64,000 nucleotides of DNA from assembly GCF_964340395.1 (NCBI RefSeq), contig NC_135552.1, forward strand, positions 23,769,681 to 23,833,680, in the 5' to 3' direction. Both the position numbers and the translations under genes were made by a program. The notes under the pieces were generated by a model. That model saw nothing but the letters and a program-made list of their open reading frames with translations, did no database searches and was not told where the DNA came from. Source of the DNA: Glandiceps talaboti. Lineage: Eukaryota; Hemichordata; Enteropneusta; Spengelidae. This document shows positions 42,382-54,345 of the stretch, piece by piece. How positions within the stretch are numbered: the first letter of the stretch is position 1; every line of letters starts with the position of its first letter.

Positions 42382-44322
42382 GTGAGTGTCAAAACTACAA
42401 TTATCATCTAAAGAAAGGTATTAGTTTAATTCAATATTAGGCTCTTTAATCATCAAAAGTGAATAGTAGTTTACAGATGTTGAAAACGCTATTTACCAAC
42501 TCTATGATATTTGTAGACACCACCAAATCTTGGGAATGAAGACTGAGAGGTACCAGTATTTGTATTTGTCAATAATGAAAGTGCAATATCTATCCTGACA
42601 AATAAGCTAATAATACAATTTGTATGTGAGTGAATTTCAATTTTAATTCTCAGGAAATAGTATTAAGAAATGGTCTTGCATGGAAGGAACCCATAATGCA
42701 CATTCTTGGATATTTCATTTCCACAGGTTTACTTGTGTGTTATCAAGTATTCATCATTGCAGTGATATATAAATTACATAACCAAAATTTTGTGTTATCT
42801 AACTTTTACTAGCCTTGTTGTATGATTATAATAAGTGAAATTATGCATAAAATAAAGGGTTTTATAAACAGTAGGATAAATTGTACTAAATGCAAGACAG
42901 CACTTGACTATATACAAAGCATAAGATAAGAGCCTAAGAGGTTATCGGCATGATACTATACCTATCGTACTTTAATTGACACAGAATTTATTTGTTTCTA
43001 TTCATACTACACCACTACTCAATAAGCTTTTATTGACTCAAATGTTCAGTTATTTTATACTTAAATGTTTATAAAATCCATCCTCACTGCAGTGTTCATA
43101 CAAGTCAACACCATGTAAATTTACTACCACAACTTTTTGGTTGTATAATCACGTTAAATACTACAAATTTTATCCTATCCTCAGACCAGTATAAAGTGGT
43201 GTGAGTCCTAGGTGACTGTGCCTTCCCCTTCATATTAATGCAGAATGTTACATGTAAATCAGTACAAAAAATAGATAAATTCCTCCCCTACAGTGTTACC
43301 TGTAATCTCCCACGATGTATGTACAACAGCCAAGACATTTCATTCTCTCAAGCCAGAGCACATATTTGTGCTAAAAGCAACACCTCTTGGTGCTAGTACG
43401 TCTTGGAATATCTCCTCTGTGCAGAGGAGATATTTGTATTCTCATGTATTGTTACAAATTAATACTAAAATTGATGTTAGTGGGAAGTAATTTATTCATT
43501 TCATTGACTCTGACAGCAGGTAACTATCTCACTTGACAGACTGGCAAATAATATATCAAGCCAGATAGCCTGGGAAGTATCTAGACTATATGTACAAATA
43601 CATCACTGTATATGGGGGACATGTTGTTTGTAGTCCTGTTTGCAACCAACTTACATAATCCCAGCTTATCTAATTTGTGTAATTCCAAAACTTATTGAGA
43701 TATCTATGTTATTTATTCTTTAAACAGTCTAACAGCATTGACTGTATTTTATCAGATAAGTCTTCTTTGTTTCTGTTTTCTTTTTGTTAGTGTGTGTTTC
43801 TGTGGGTTTTTTTCAAATTGTGTTGTTTTATTAAATATGTTTTTGAAATTAGAAGGGTATTGAGTACTGTATGCAAATGACAAATATTATGATCGTGTCA
43901 ATTTGTAAAAATCTTTTCATTATTTTCAATTTTTAAAGGCTGTGTATTGTATTTTGCCAATTTTATGATTTTTCAAAATGGAAAATGATTTTATGAGTTT
44001 ATCAACTCAAAATGAATATAATTTTTAAATATTTCTTGCATCAAACTGTCTCTAATTAGCCCTGAACCCATCATGTCACAGCTTACAAATATTATAAGCA
44101 AGTAGATGTTTCGTATATTCATCAATATGTCCAGTTTAGGCTATGTTCAATATATTCTTATAAACAGTTTTATAAATTATACATGTCAGGATAATAATGA
44201 ATGGTTACAAGTTAGCCTACTTGTAAACGTGAATTTGAATGACTAATGCTACTACCGCTTAGTACTATCCTAACTCATGAACTAGTAGTAGTAACTGACA
44301 TTTAGATTTTGAATTTCACTCG
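42382..44322. other. GPR155 5' intron, no gene recognised
   Basis: AT-rich. It contains the second copy of the 105-bp duplication at 43419-43527, which starts with a perfect hairpin (ATATCTCCTC against GAGGAGATAT) and ends CAGCAG|GTAACT. Confidence 0.5.
43419..43527 (+). repeat. ~105-bp direct duplication, copy 2
   Basis: About 1.36 kb downstream of copy 1, same orientation, with a few substitutions and a short insertion. It also ends at a possible donor. Confidence 0.85.
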
Positions 44323-44502
44323 TCCTTCCTCGTACTAACAGTCCTTTGCTGGTATTACTCCCCTGGGCCCACCACACACATGTCCTTCCTCGTACTAAAA
44401 GTCCTTTGCTGGTATTACTGCACTGGGCCCACCACACACATGTCCTTCCTCGTACTAAAAGTCCTTTGCTGGTATTACTGCCCTGGGCCCACCACACACA
44501 TA
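44323..44502. repeat. 60-bp tandem repeat, three copies
   Basis: Units begin at 44323, 44383 and 44443 with GTCCTTCCTCGTACTAA and contain GGGCCCACCACACACA. They differ at only a few positions. The - strand frame here (tryptophan/glycine rich) is an effect of the 60-bp period being a multiple of three. Confidence 0.95.
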
Positions 44503-45520
44503 AGGTGTTCAAAACATTGATATAACTTTGAATAGAATCTTGCATGTATACATGGGCCGTGGTAACATTTCCCCATATACTTGCCAGTAAAAACTCTCAC
44601 GATGACACCTAATTATGGATTCATCATGTGACCTGATTGTATGATTTAAGTATGTCTAATTATGTATTAGACCAATCATGTTTTATGCCGGAATGCCATT
44701 CCAGACCATCGTAACTGAAGAATATAAGTGGACGGGGAAGGACAAGTGTCCTGCACGTCTGCACAAAGTCAAACGTCCTGCACATCTATTGGTAGGCAGT
44801 TACAAGTAGAAAATAATGTGTTGATGGATTCACATAACAAAGTCAGACCATTGATACTATTGTCAAGAGACCATTCCTTTCTGTTTCTTACACTCTTTAA
44901 TCATATAACCCTGGTATTGTAAACACTTAAGACAATTGTCCTTGCCTTGCTTCACAGATAAAAGCCAATTGCTTCTTTGAACTGGAAAATTTGTATGGTC
45001 AGGATAGTGTGTATAGTATATACAATATATGTTTATTGTCACAAAATAGGCAGTTCATTGTATAACAATGAATAAAAGAAGGGCACATTACACATTAAAA
45101 TGGAATACAATAAACACAGATCAAAAATCAAGAGCCAATCACAGATTAAAAAGAAGGGCAGATACATAAAAACAATGACAGTTTCTAGTCTGTAATCTGT
45201 CAACATTCTAATATGTAATCAAATATGTATAATTCAATGTATATATAACTAATCTTTATGTGTATATATGTAATCAAAAATGCTAGAGTATGTTCATGAG
45301 AGAACATCACAAATAAATGGTTCTAAATTTAGTAAGATTTTCAAATTTACTCAAGATTGTGTAATCACAATCTTGTATGCATACACCATGCTAATATTGT
45401 GGTTGGGTTACAGTAACCCCATTTTTGCCTGTAGTCCGTTTTTTGGGCAGTCAGGAGGTCCTGTGGTGATCTGAAATTTGAAATTATACAAAATTTAACT
45501 CAAATACTCATGAGTGGAAC

Positions 45521-45602
45521 CACAGGCACTTGAATCAATCTGTATGATTTTTTATAAGATATTACTATTTAAAAATCATACAGATTGATTTGAGTGCCTG
45601 TG
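45521..45602 (+). other. Long near-perfect hairpin (82 nt) in the GPR155 5' intron
   Basis: Arms 45521-45553 and 45568-45602 pair over about 33 bp. As + strand RNA the only two non-Watson-Crick positions are U-G and G-U. The loop is about 15 nt. The size is like a microRNA precursor, but the very regular stem also fits a tiny foldback transposon. GTGGAACCA and GTAGAACCA lie near the two ends as a possible target duplication. Confidence 0.5.
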
Positions 45603-45754
45603 TGTAGAACCAAGGTAACATCATTAATTTACTGACAGTTACTTTAATAAAGCAATATTTCAAGAAGGATCAAACATTTGTCCGTGAAGATCAATTTTGG
45701 TAGATTTTGTGTTTTTTTGTCAGCCAGCTTCTGTAACCTCCCATAAAAAATTTA

Positions 45755-46220
45755 ATATACAATGTATAGACATGAACATTGGAATGTAGAGGTATATATT
45801 ATTACAAGTACCCATTGTAGGTGTAAGCATTCAGCCAGCCTTTTACAAAGGCAACATAAAACATTACAAATACTCCAAGGTAGCTGTCAGCATTGAGATG
45901 GTCTTTTACAATAAAACATAGACATTTTTGTAGTTATTACGAGTACTCCAAGGTAGCTGTCGGCATTGAGACTTGTCAGCCAGCCTTCACCAAATTACAA
46001 TACATTATACATGTATATTTATTACAAGTACTCCATGGTAGCTGTATAGCATTGAGATAGCCTTCTACAATACAACATATAAACATATGTATTTATTACA
46101 AGTACCCATGGTAGCTGTATAGCATTGAGATTTGTCAGCCAGCTTTCTGCAATATACTAGCCTGTTTATAGCATTGAGATTTGTCAGCCAGCTTTCTGCA
46201 ATATACTAGCCTGTTTATAG
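45755..46220. repeat. Diverged ~60-100-bp tandem repeat
   Basis: About six degenerate units containing TTATTACAAGTAC, CATGGTAGCTGTA, GCATTGAGAT and TTGTCAGCCAGC. The last two units (about 46120-46219) are an almost exact 57-bp duplication, so the array is still turning over at its right end. Confidence 0.85.
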
Positions 46221-46312
46221 CACTTACGGTATATTCCGTTCTCATATCCTCTGAGGATATGAGAAATTGAACGGAATATATCGTAAGCGCCATAAACAGG
46301 CTAACAATATAC
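46199..46312. mobile_element. 98-bp foldback element with 8-bp target duplication
   Basis: 46207-46304 is an inverted repeat: TAGCCTGTTTATAG and TTACGG pair with the right half, and ATATCCTC meets GAGGATAT at the centre, with one 6-nt asymmetric bulge. CATTATAC-like flanks are in fact CAATATAC on both sides (46199-46206, 46305-46312). An 8-bp duplication suggests a hAT-type or similar MITE. Confidence 0.8.
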
Positions 46313-47746
46313 AGTGTTCAGACATGAAAATTGTATGCATTTAATATTACAATACAAGCACGGATATCAGCTGAAAGTGATGAGAGATGTCAACCAGGTA
46401 GAAAGGGTAATAAATACATGTACGACAACATCTGTGGTAATTACATGGTTAATAAATCACAATCACTATTTAGGTCTGAACAACACATTATTAAGCTGTC
46501 AATATAAATCTATATCACCTTACTATTAGCAAGATGTTCTTCGTGTTTTACCTGCTAGAGTGCTATTTTTAGTGATCATAGTAAATAATGCCACGCAGTA
46601 CACATATAATATATGTTAGGTATTGTTATAGGGTGCATAAACTGCTTGATAAAATCATTCAATATTCTGATGAATAGTATATGATGACGATGTCTGTGCC
46701 ATTTGTCTGTTCAGGGTTTCTTTCACTTGAGTCATTTTGAATTATACTCACTTAATAATACAGTATATGAATGTAAGAAATTATCATTGATCGCCAATTT
46801 ATCAGTAAACTGTTTTGTGTTCTACATAAAAATAATCAGAATAAATTCTGAAGAGTTTTATAGTTTCCGTGTCTGCCATGATTTCATCAAAGCAGACTAA
46901 TGACTCTTTACTGAAAATGTCAAATGACATTGTGACATCATAATTCTAATATTAATGCCAGTGGGTGGTAAAAATATGTTTTTCTATTTTTGGTGGCTAT
47001 TTTCAACAACTGCATCACAATTTCCTTTATCCAACTTTCTTAGAGATAGTCAATGTACATAGTGTACTGAGAACAGAAATAGCTACATGAGCCCTGTCCC
47101 CATATGAATTGATTTCGAATCGAATCAAACTGATCAATTCAGTTAAACCGATTCAAATTCAGTTTATACTGTGTGATTTTAATTTGACAAATTCGTAATT
47201 GAAAATTTTCTCCAACAATTTCATGTGAATTTGTATTTGTATTTATCAATGTTGACATAACCAGTGGGAGACTGAGTAGCAGTATTACTGAGTCAGTTTC
47301 TAGATGTAAATTCAAATGTAGGCATGTACGTCATATCCACCTACAGCACACTATGTTGTCCTAAAATGTGAATACTAATAGATTTATCGATGTTTGAAAA
47401 TTATTCCTACATAGAGACATTCTAACAGTTTGGACAAATGTTGCTCAAGGAGTGCTTTATTATTTGACAATGCTAATTTAGTTGCATAACATGACATGTA
47501 AAGTACCTATGTACACACATACATGCATCATTGTGTATGTTTGTGAGTGTATATTTGATTACACCGATCAGCTGTTATATATTTGTCCTTTGTGGTGATT
47601 GTGAATAATTTAGTTACTTTTCATGACATTTTGAGTGAATAAACAGTTTGTATTCTAGTCTCAGATTGATAGTGTTAGTGTTGTCCAAGATTGAGATATG
47701 AATTTAAGAGATCTGTGAGGGTTCAAAACAAATCACACAAGACAGC
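46313..47746. other. GPR155 5' intron, no gene recognised
   Basis: AT-rich; short frames only, none with recognisable domains. Confidence 0.45.
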
Positions 47747-48155
47747 TAAGGGACGATTGCACAATGTCGCACAAGCTCAGTAAACAAACTTCATTCATTT
47801 AGGACAAAAAACCCTCTCCCCTCCCCCTAAACGAACGTTCACAAGTGCGACATCAACACGTATGATTGATGTAAACCAAAATGAAAATTGTAGCAGTCGA
47901 TTAATGAAGTGTAAAAACATGATGGTAAACACACTATAAACCAACACTGTATATCACATTAGAAGTAAATTTTAATCAACTTAACATCTCAGTAGTAAAT
48001 ACAGAACTTGTTATCAGTGAGGGCATGAAAGTTTTGATATTTGGTTAGAAGTGCAAAAATGGAGTTGAGCAATCAAATGACACCAGACCCCCCCCCCCCC
48101 CCATAATGAACAAACTATGTATTGAGATTGTGTGACATTGTGTAATCATCCCTAA
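47747..48155. mobile_element. PIF/Harbinger-like MITE, copy 1 (403 bp)
   Basis: Element 47750-48152. Left end GGGACGATTGCACAATGTC is the inverted match of the right end (GACATTGTGTAATCATCCC), over about 30 bp. TAA flanks each side. A GGG...CCC terminus with a 3-bp TWA target is the Harbinger pattern. No transposase frame, so nonautonomous. A copy with the same interior lies at 61688-62127. A C-run of about 16 sits near 48090. Confidence 0.8.
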
Positions 48156-48317
48156 GATTGTAGAATTTTACTGTGATAGCTGGGTATTATACTGGTTGTA
48201 ATAATTTAATAAATAGTGTAATTTATTACTGTCTCTTTTTTGGTGGACTGTTTAGCTGCTTAAATGCTAGATAGTGATTGAAAATATATAATGGATCGAA
48301 AAATGTTATTATTGACC

Positions 48318-48673
48318 AATTATTCACAGACTTTTTTTTTTCTTTTTTTCTTTTTTTTCTTTTTTTTTCCTTTTTTTTTCTTTTTTTTATTGTCACCTAA
48401 TATTCAAAACATTTACATAATACAGTATAATAGTAAGTATTCAATCAAAGAAAATTTTTTAATTCATTCCAGTACACAGTGGGAGACATTTCCCATCGCT
48501 CTAGCCTGATAAGTGTCTGTGTTCTGTATAATTTTCAAAAAAGAAATCAGTCCAGTCATACTTGGCATCACTTTTTTACAACGGCAATTAAACAGAAACT
48601 TTTTGATCAGTAATAAGAAATAATTCATTGATTTCCAAGTTTTCTTAGACAAAGTCTAATTATTCACAGACTT
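48318..48673 (-). mobile_element. Retro-insertion with 16-bp target duplication and poly-A tail, reversed
   Basis: AATTATTCACAGACTT stands at 48318-48333 and again at 48658-48673. Between them, read on the - strand, is about 265 bp of unique sequence ending in AATAAA and an A-rich tail of about 55 nt (the T-rich tract 48334-48390). Target duplication, signal and tail mark LINE-machinery retroposition. The body may be a truncated LINE or a copied mRNA 3' end; the 62-residue frame in it is not recognised. Confidence 0.85.
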
Positions 48674-49065
48674 CCCAACTTCATGGTAAATTCATTATCA
48701 CCTCTATGCAAATCACCATAACCCAGCACTGTGTAAATATTGTGTTGGTGGGAATCTACATTTGCATTTAGTGTGGTGTGCACTATTTATGTCAATACAA
48801 ATTTATTTACAGGAAATCGGTAAAATCACACAAAAACAGAAATAGAAAACAGTAAAAACGGAAATAGATCTTTGTAGGTATAAATAACAGGTGTAATTGT
48901 ACATGTACCGGAAATGTGTAAAAATATGAAGACTAAATTTATTTTGAATAATTGAATGTTGCCACATTATATTTTTTCATGTCAAAAAGTTATCAAGATT
49001 TTATGGCATTCTAGAAAGCACCATAGCCTAGAGACTGGACTCTGGCTTGAAACTATTTAACTAGA
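48674..49065. other. GPR155 5' intron, no gene recognised
   Basis: AT-rich, no notable signal. Confidence 0.45.
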
Positions 49066-50100
49066 ACAGTTATGCTATCAACTTATCAAGCCAGTATGTC
49101 AAGTCAGATAGCCAAGTCTCTGGGCTACACTGTCAAGCCAGTATGTCAAGTCAGACAACCATGTCGCTGGGCTATACTGTCAAGTCAGTATGCCAAGTCA
49201 GATAGCCAAGTCTCTGGGTTATACTGTCAAGCCAGTATGTCAAGTCAGATAGCCAAGTCTCTGGGCTATACTGTCAAGCCAGTAATGTCAAGTCAGATAG
49301 CCAAGTCTCTGGGCTATACTGTCAAGCCAGTAATGTCAAGTCAGATAGCCAAGTCTCTGGGTTATACTGTCAAGTCAGTATGTCAAATCAGACAGCCAAG
49401 TCTCTGGGTTATACTGTCAAGTCAGTATGTCAAATCAGACAGCCAAGTCTCTGGGTTATACTGTCAAGTCAGTATGTCAAGTCAGATAGCCAAGTCTCTG
49501 GACTATACTGTCAAGCCAGTATGTCAAGTCAGATAGCCAAGTCTCTGGGCTATACTGTCAAGCCAGTATGTCAAGTCAGATAGCCAAGTCTCTGGGTTAT
49601 ACTGTCAAGCCAGTAATGTCAAGTCAGATAGCCAAGTCTCTGGGCTATACTGTCAAGGCAGTATGTCAAGTCAGATAGCCAAGTCTCTGGGTTATACTGT
49701 CAAGTCAGTATGTCAAATCAGACAGCCAAGTCTCTGGGTTATACTGTCAAGTCAGTATGTCAAATCAGACAGCCAAGTCTCTGGGTTATACTGTCAAGCC
49801 AGTAATGTCAAGTCAGATAGCCAAGTCTCTGGGCTATACTGTCAAGGCAGTATGTCAAGTCAGATAGCCAAGTCTCTGGGCTATACTGTCAAGTCAGTAA
49901 TGTCAAGTCAGATAGCCAAGTCTCTGGGCTATACTGTCAAGGCAGTAATGTCAAGTCAGATAGCCAAGTCTCTGGGCTATACTGTCAAGGCAGTATGTCA
50001 AGTCAGATAGCCAAGTCTCTGGGCTATACTGTCAAGTCAGTATGTCAAGTCAGATAGCCAAGTCTCTGGGCTATATGTACTGTCAAGCCAGTATGTCAAC
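49066..50100. repeat. 47/48-bp minisatellite, GPR155 5' intron
   Basis: About 22 copies of a unit built from TATGTCAAGTCAGATAGCC, AAGTCTCTGGGCTATACTG and TCAAGCCAG. Most units are 47 bp; those with TAATG in place of TATG are 48 bp. Sub-variants (AAATCAGACAGCC) recur in blocks. The open frames of 67-154 residues are repeat translations with no start context or splice borders. Confidence 0.97.
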
Positions 50101-50227
50101 TCAATAAGGCCGGGAAGTGTCTGAGCTAAGACAGTACATGAACATATACATTCTAGTAAGAACATATTAATCTAGCAAGGTACAATGACTAAGCTGTGAT
50201 CAACACACATTATTACAATTAGATGTT

Positions 50228-50529
50228 AGTCCCCAATATTTTTTTCTTTCAGCCAAGGAAAATACGAGTGACCTAAGGGATCTTTGTCAGTAAGTAGTGA
50301 TAACCGTTAGGTAACGAGTATTTTCTGGCTGAATGAAGAAAAATATTGGAGAATAACATAATCATACCAGTGCCAGTAATATCAAAGAGAAATCTGAGAA
50401 AGTTATGGTAATTTTGAACGTTTTGACTCGTATTTCAAACACAGCAGAACCAGTGACATAGACACAAGTTGTCGTGACGTAGAACGACCACAGTGTATAT
50501 TCCATCTTTTTTGTTTTAAATGACTGCAT
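50228..50529. mobile_element. Foldback-headed repeat, copy B
   Basis: Same order of parts as 18205-18558: CCAATATTTTTTTCTTTCAG, GGAAAATACGAGTG, inverted GAGTATTTTC and TGAATGAAGAAAAATATTGG, then the shared non-inverted 3' part. Head loop is shorter than in copy A. Confidence 0.8.
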
Positions 50530-50932
50530 GGTAAATGTACAGTATACTAGATTTGACAGAAAACCTATCTTGATATTATACCACTACTGTCTACAATATT
50601 TTCAAATTCAGTAATTTGAGATGAATTTTGGCGTTTCACCACTTTTAGTGAATAGCATTGATGTGACAGAATATTATAGATTCATTTACTATAGTCTAGA
50701 CAATGCAGCCAATTATTTAAATTGCCCTTTATAGAAAATGTCACGTTGATGCAATTAATTTGGTAATAGTTAATTACCACATTTAGAAGTCTTGTAGAAA
50801 AGTAATTATGTGTACATTTAAATGACCTCTATCTGTTGTCATGGTTTTTAATTGTTAATTACATTAATTTAGGTGATGTATGGTATTATGTATTTAAATA
50901 TACTACATTGTGAATTCATATAGCATTTATTT

Positions 50933-50937
<5 letters not shown>

Positions 50938-50977
<40 letters not shown>
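50938..50977 (+). repeat. TC microsatellite forming a polypyrimidine tract
   Basis: About 19 TC units immediately upstream of the TTACAG acceptor of the first coding exon of GPR155, so the repeat itself serves as the splice-site pyrimidine tract. Confidence 0.9.
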
Positions 50978-50981
<4 letters not shown>

Positions 50982-51011
50982 GTATATCTGTGTGTGCAAT
51001 AGACCATCACC

Positions 51012-54000
51012 ATGGGATCCGGCTCCCCTGTAACCTTACAGAACTTGTATCCAGCCATCATACAATGTTTCTTTATCATTTTGATAGGATACATTGCTGG
51101 GCGAACACGTGTAATATCACCAACAGAATCCAAAGGGATTGGTCTGTATGTATCATACATCGCACTACCAGCATTGCTGTTCAAAGCAATGATAGAACTG
51201 GATTTTTCAATTGTAAACTGGCTTTTCTGGTCTAGTGTATTTGTAGCCAAAGCTATAGTATTTCTCTTGGTGTTCCTGTTCACAATCATACTGGGCAGAC
51301 CTGTGAAAGTTGGAAATGCAGGGTTATATGCTATCTTTAGTACACAGAGTAATGACTTTGCATTGGGTTATCCTATCATCAAGGCTTTGTATCAAGATAC
51401 ACATCCAGAATACATCAATTATCTCTACTTATTTGCACCTATCAGTCTTGCTATCCTTAATCCAATCGGATTCGTTTTCCTGGAAATCCAGAGAAGTCGT
51501 TCCGGAGAGGGACACCAGCAAGGAATGTGTAAACTCACCTGGAATGTCATCAAGAAAATTATCAGCAATCCAATTTTATTATTTGTATTTATAGGATTGA
51601 TATTTCATTTCATATTTAACGGCAAAATACCTCTTGTATTTGATGAAATTTTACAAGTTTTAAGTGACTCTTTCAATGCAACAGCTTTATTTTACCTGGG
51701 ACTTGGACTTGTCGGCAAGATTCAACAAGCTGCTAGTTTGTCCCTTGTTATACCCGCTGTGTTGATAGCAGCAAAATCGTAAGTATATGATTTTACTTGT
51801 TTCTGAAGTATGTCTCATGATTTCGGTCTCCAAGGTTGTCATCATTTTGACTTCCATTTCAGCAATAATATAAGTTCATAGCATCTACATGTAGACTCCA
51901 GTTTGTACTATACAGGTCATTTCAAATGAAAATGTTGTGATTTGATGTTCATACTATTCCTATAACTTGAATATTGTATACTTGCTATAACTACATGATA
52001 CCATGTGTCATTGAGCCATTGTACATTGTTCTCCTTAAACTGATTAGCTGCATCAAAAAGAAAAAAGGTAATTAAAGATTCATCAGTGAGTAAATTAATT
52101 AATTTGTGCATGTCAAAGTGGTGAATTATATTTCTGCATTCTTCCTTTCTTGCTGTCCAGGATATTTTTACCACTGTTATCAAGGGCTATAGTCAGTGCA
52201 ATGGATGCTGGTGGCAGCAGTAATGAGACTGATGCCTTGAGTACATATGCATTCATCTATGGAACGTTTCCTACAGCTCCAACTGTTTATGTCTATGCTA
52301 CGTTGTACGATGTTAGTGAAGGGCTTGTAAGTACATTCATGTATATACACACAGTGTGTAATGAACATAAAGATCAGTCAAATTTCAGATAGCCATTGTT
52401 TACTTACGTAGTTAGTTTTCATCTTTTTTGTATTCCAGTGAGTATTAGATTATGAATATACAGTACAATGCTGCGAAGAGTAGAGTTCAAAGAAGTACCT
52501 TACATTATGAGAAAACAATTCAAGAATTTTGAAAGAAAATTATCATTAGTTGGAATATTGATAATAGTATTAAGGAGATCCAAAATGTAAATTATTTGAA
52601 AATTAATATCATTCACAGCAGGAAAAAATTGTTGTTGAAAATCGAATTTTTTTTTTTTTTAAATGATTGATTCAAACTGTATCCACAGTTGTATATGAAT
52701 CATTGAATAGCTTGTTTTAATTTATCACAGCATGATAACAGCTGTTTGCAATCTAATAAAATCATCAGTGTGTATAAGATCTGGTCATAATTTCTGTATC
52801 AGATGTTACCATAGATATATACAACAACCTTTCTGTCATTTAAAGTGATTATATCAGCAATCTGATGAAACAGAAATATTTTTTTTGTAATAATTCTCGC
52901 ACGCCAGAGCTTATTTTTCCATTGACGGAACAAAAATATTCAGAGAGTGCCATCAGGGGACGTGTGATTTTATGTGGATGTTTCATGTTTTATTCAATCT
53001 TGCTTTGATATAGACCCTCGCTATATAGTTAGTTTTTATTAGGTCGCTTGTTCTCCCCCCCCCCCCTCACTTTACAGGCATTGATCTGTTTTCCCTCATT
53101 TTCAAAGGACTTTCTTTGATGTTTCCTTTTGCAAAGTACCAGCAAATTCTTAAGATATTAATTTTCATATTTCACAAGAAATTGGAAAAATGATACAGCT
53201 TTCAAACATATTAATATATGTAATATGATCAATGGAACAAGATATGTCAAAATTAGAGAGTCTGAAATGTAGTATACAGTGCCATATGCAAAGCTTATGT
53301 TAATAAAATGTGTTTTCAACAGATGTCTGTTGATATTAGGGTAGGCACATTATTGACCATACCACATAAAACCGTTTGTATAGTATTTCTCATTGAAATA
53401 TGATCAGCACAATAAGTGTATCTGTACTGGTACAGGAAATATATGATGAGAATTGTTGACCATTTTGATGTGAGACTCACTTATATAAAATTTGATATTA
53501 GATCCTTACTGGTAAATTTGCTGTTGGTAGAAACATTTCTGTTGGCAGTTTAATTAATACTTCTATATGGTCAGCAAAATAAGGCATTCTGTACGTGGTG
53601 AAGGATAAATAAAGATCTGAAATATGGTCTTAATTAATATGCAAAATGTCCTGATATTTCTGTCTGTATTTAATTCTCTCTGACACTCGATCAATACCCA
53701 CCATGTCTGTATGTACATTGTATAAGGGAAATAAATAACTTAGTTACCTAGTACAATATGTCAGACTAACTTTATTGAAATATTATATTCTTGTTATAGA
53801 TTGCTACGGGTATGGTTGTGGGAACATTCCTGTCGGCACCGTTGATGTTTGTGTCAGCAACAATGGAAGCATTACCTATAGATAACCCAGATATGTATGA
53901 ATCCTTAGTGGCACAAGCATCACTTTATATTAGTATCATTGGTACAGGATGTTGTGTAAGTAGCAATTGGTTATTTTTGTACTGCCAGAAGGCCTCCCAA

Positions 54001-54261
54001 TGATGATAGTTGGTTATCTTTGTACTGCCAGAAGGCCTCCCAATGATGATAGTTGGTTATCTTTGTACTGCCAGAAGGCCTCCCAATGATGATAGTTGGT
54101 TATCTTTGTACTGTCGGGTTTTGTTATCAGTAGTGCAATGATGATTGTACATCTATAGCATTACAGTGGACTTCCATCCAGCACACGTACACTAACTGAT
54201 GTTAATAAATTCTTTAAAAATTTGTCTTTCACTGACAGGAAAAATTCCCACCCCACATGCA

Positions 54262-54345
<84 letters not shown>

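Larger units (their letters stand above)
50101..50982. other. End of GPR155 5' intron
   Basis: Contains the repeat at 50228-50529 and a TC tract at 50938-50977 that ends in the acceptor CTTACAG (50976-50982). Confidence 0.5.

Noticed and set aside
44282-44545. 87-residue - strand frame with repeated Trp/Gly
   Set aside because: The 60-bp tandem repeat has a period divisible by three, so any open frame stays open.
45005-45190. Possible LINE-like 3' end
   Set aside because: Only a TTTATTGTC-type start and A-rich character; no tail repeat, boundary or second copy seen.
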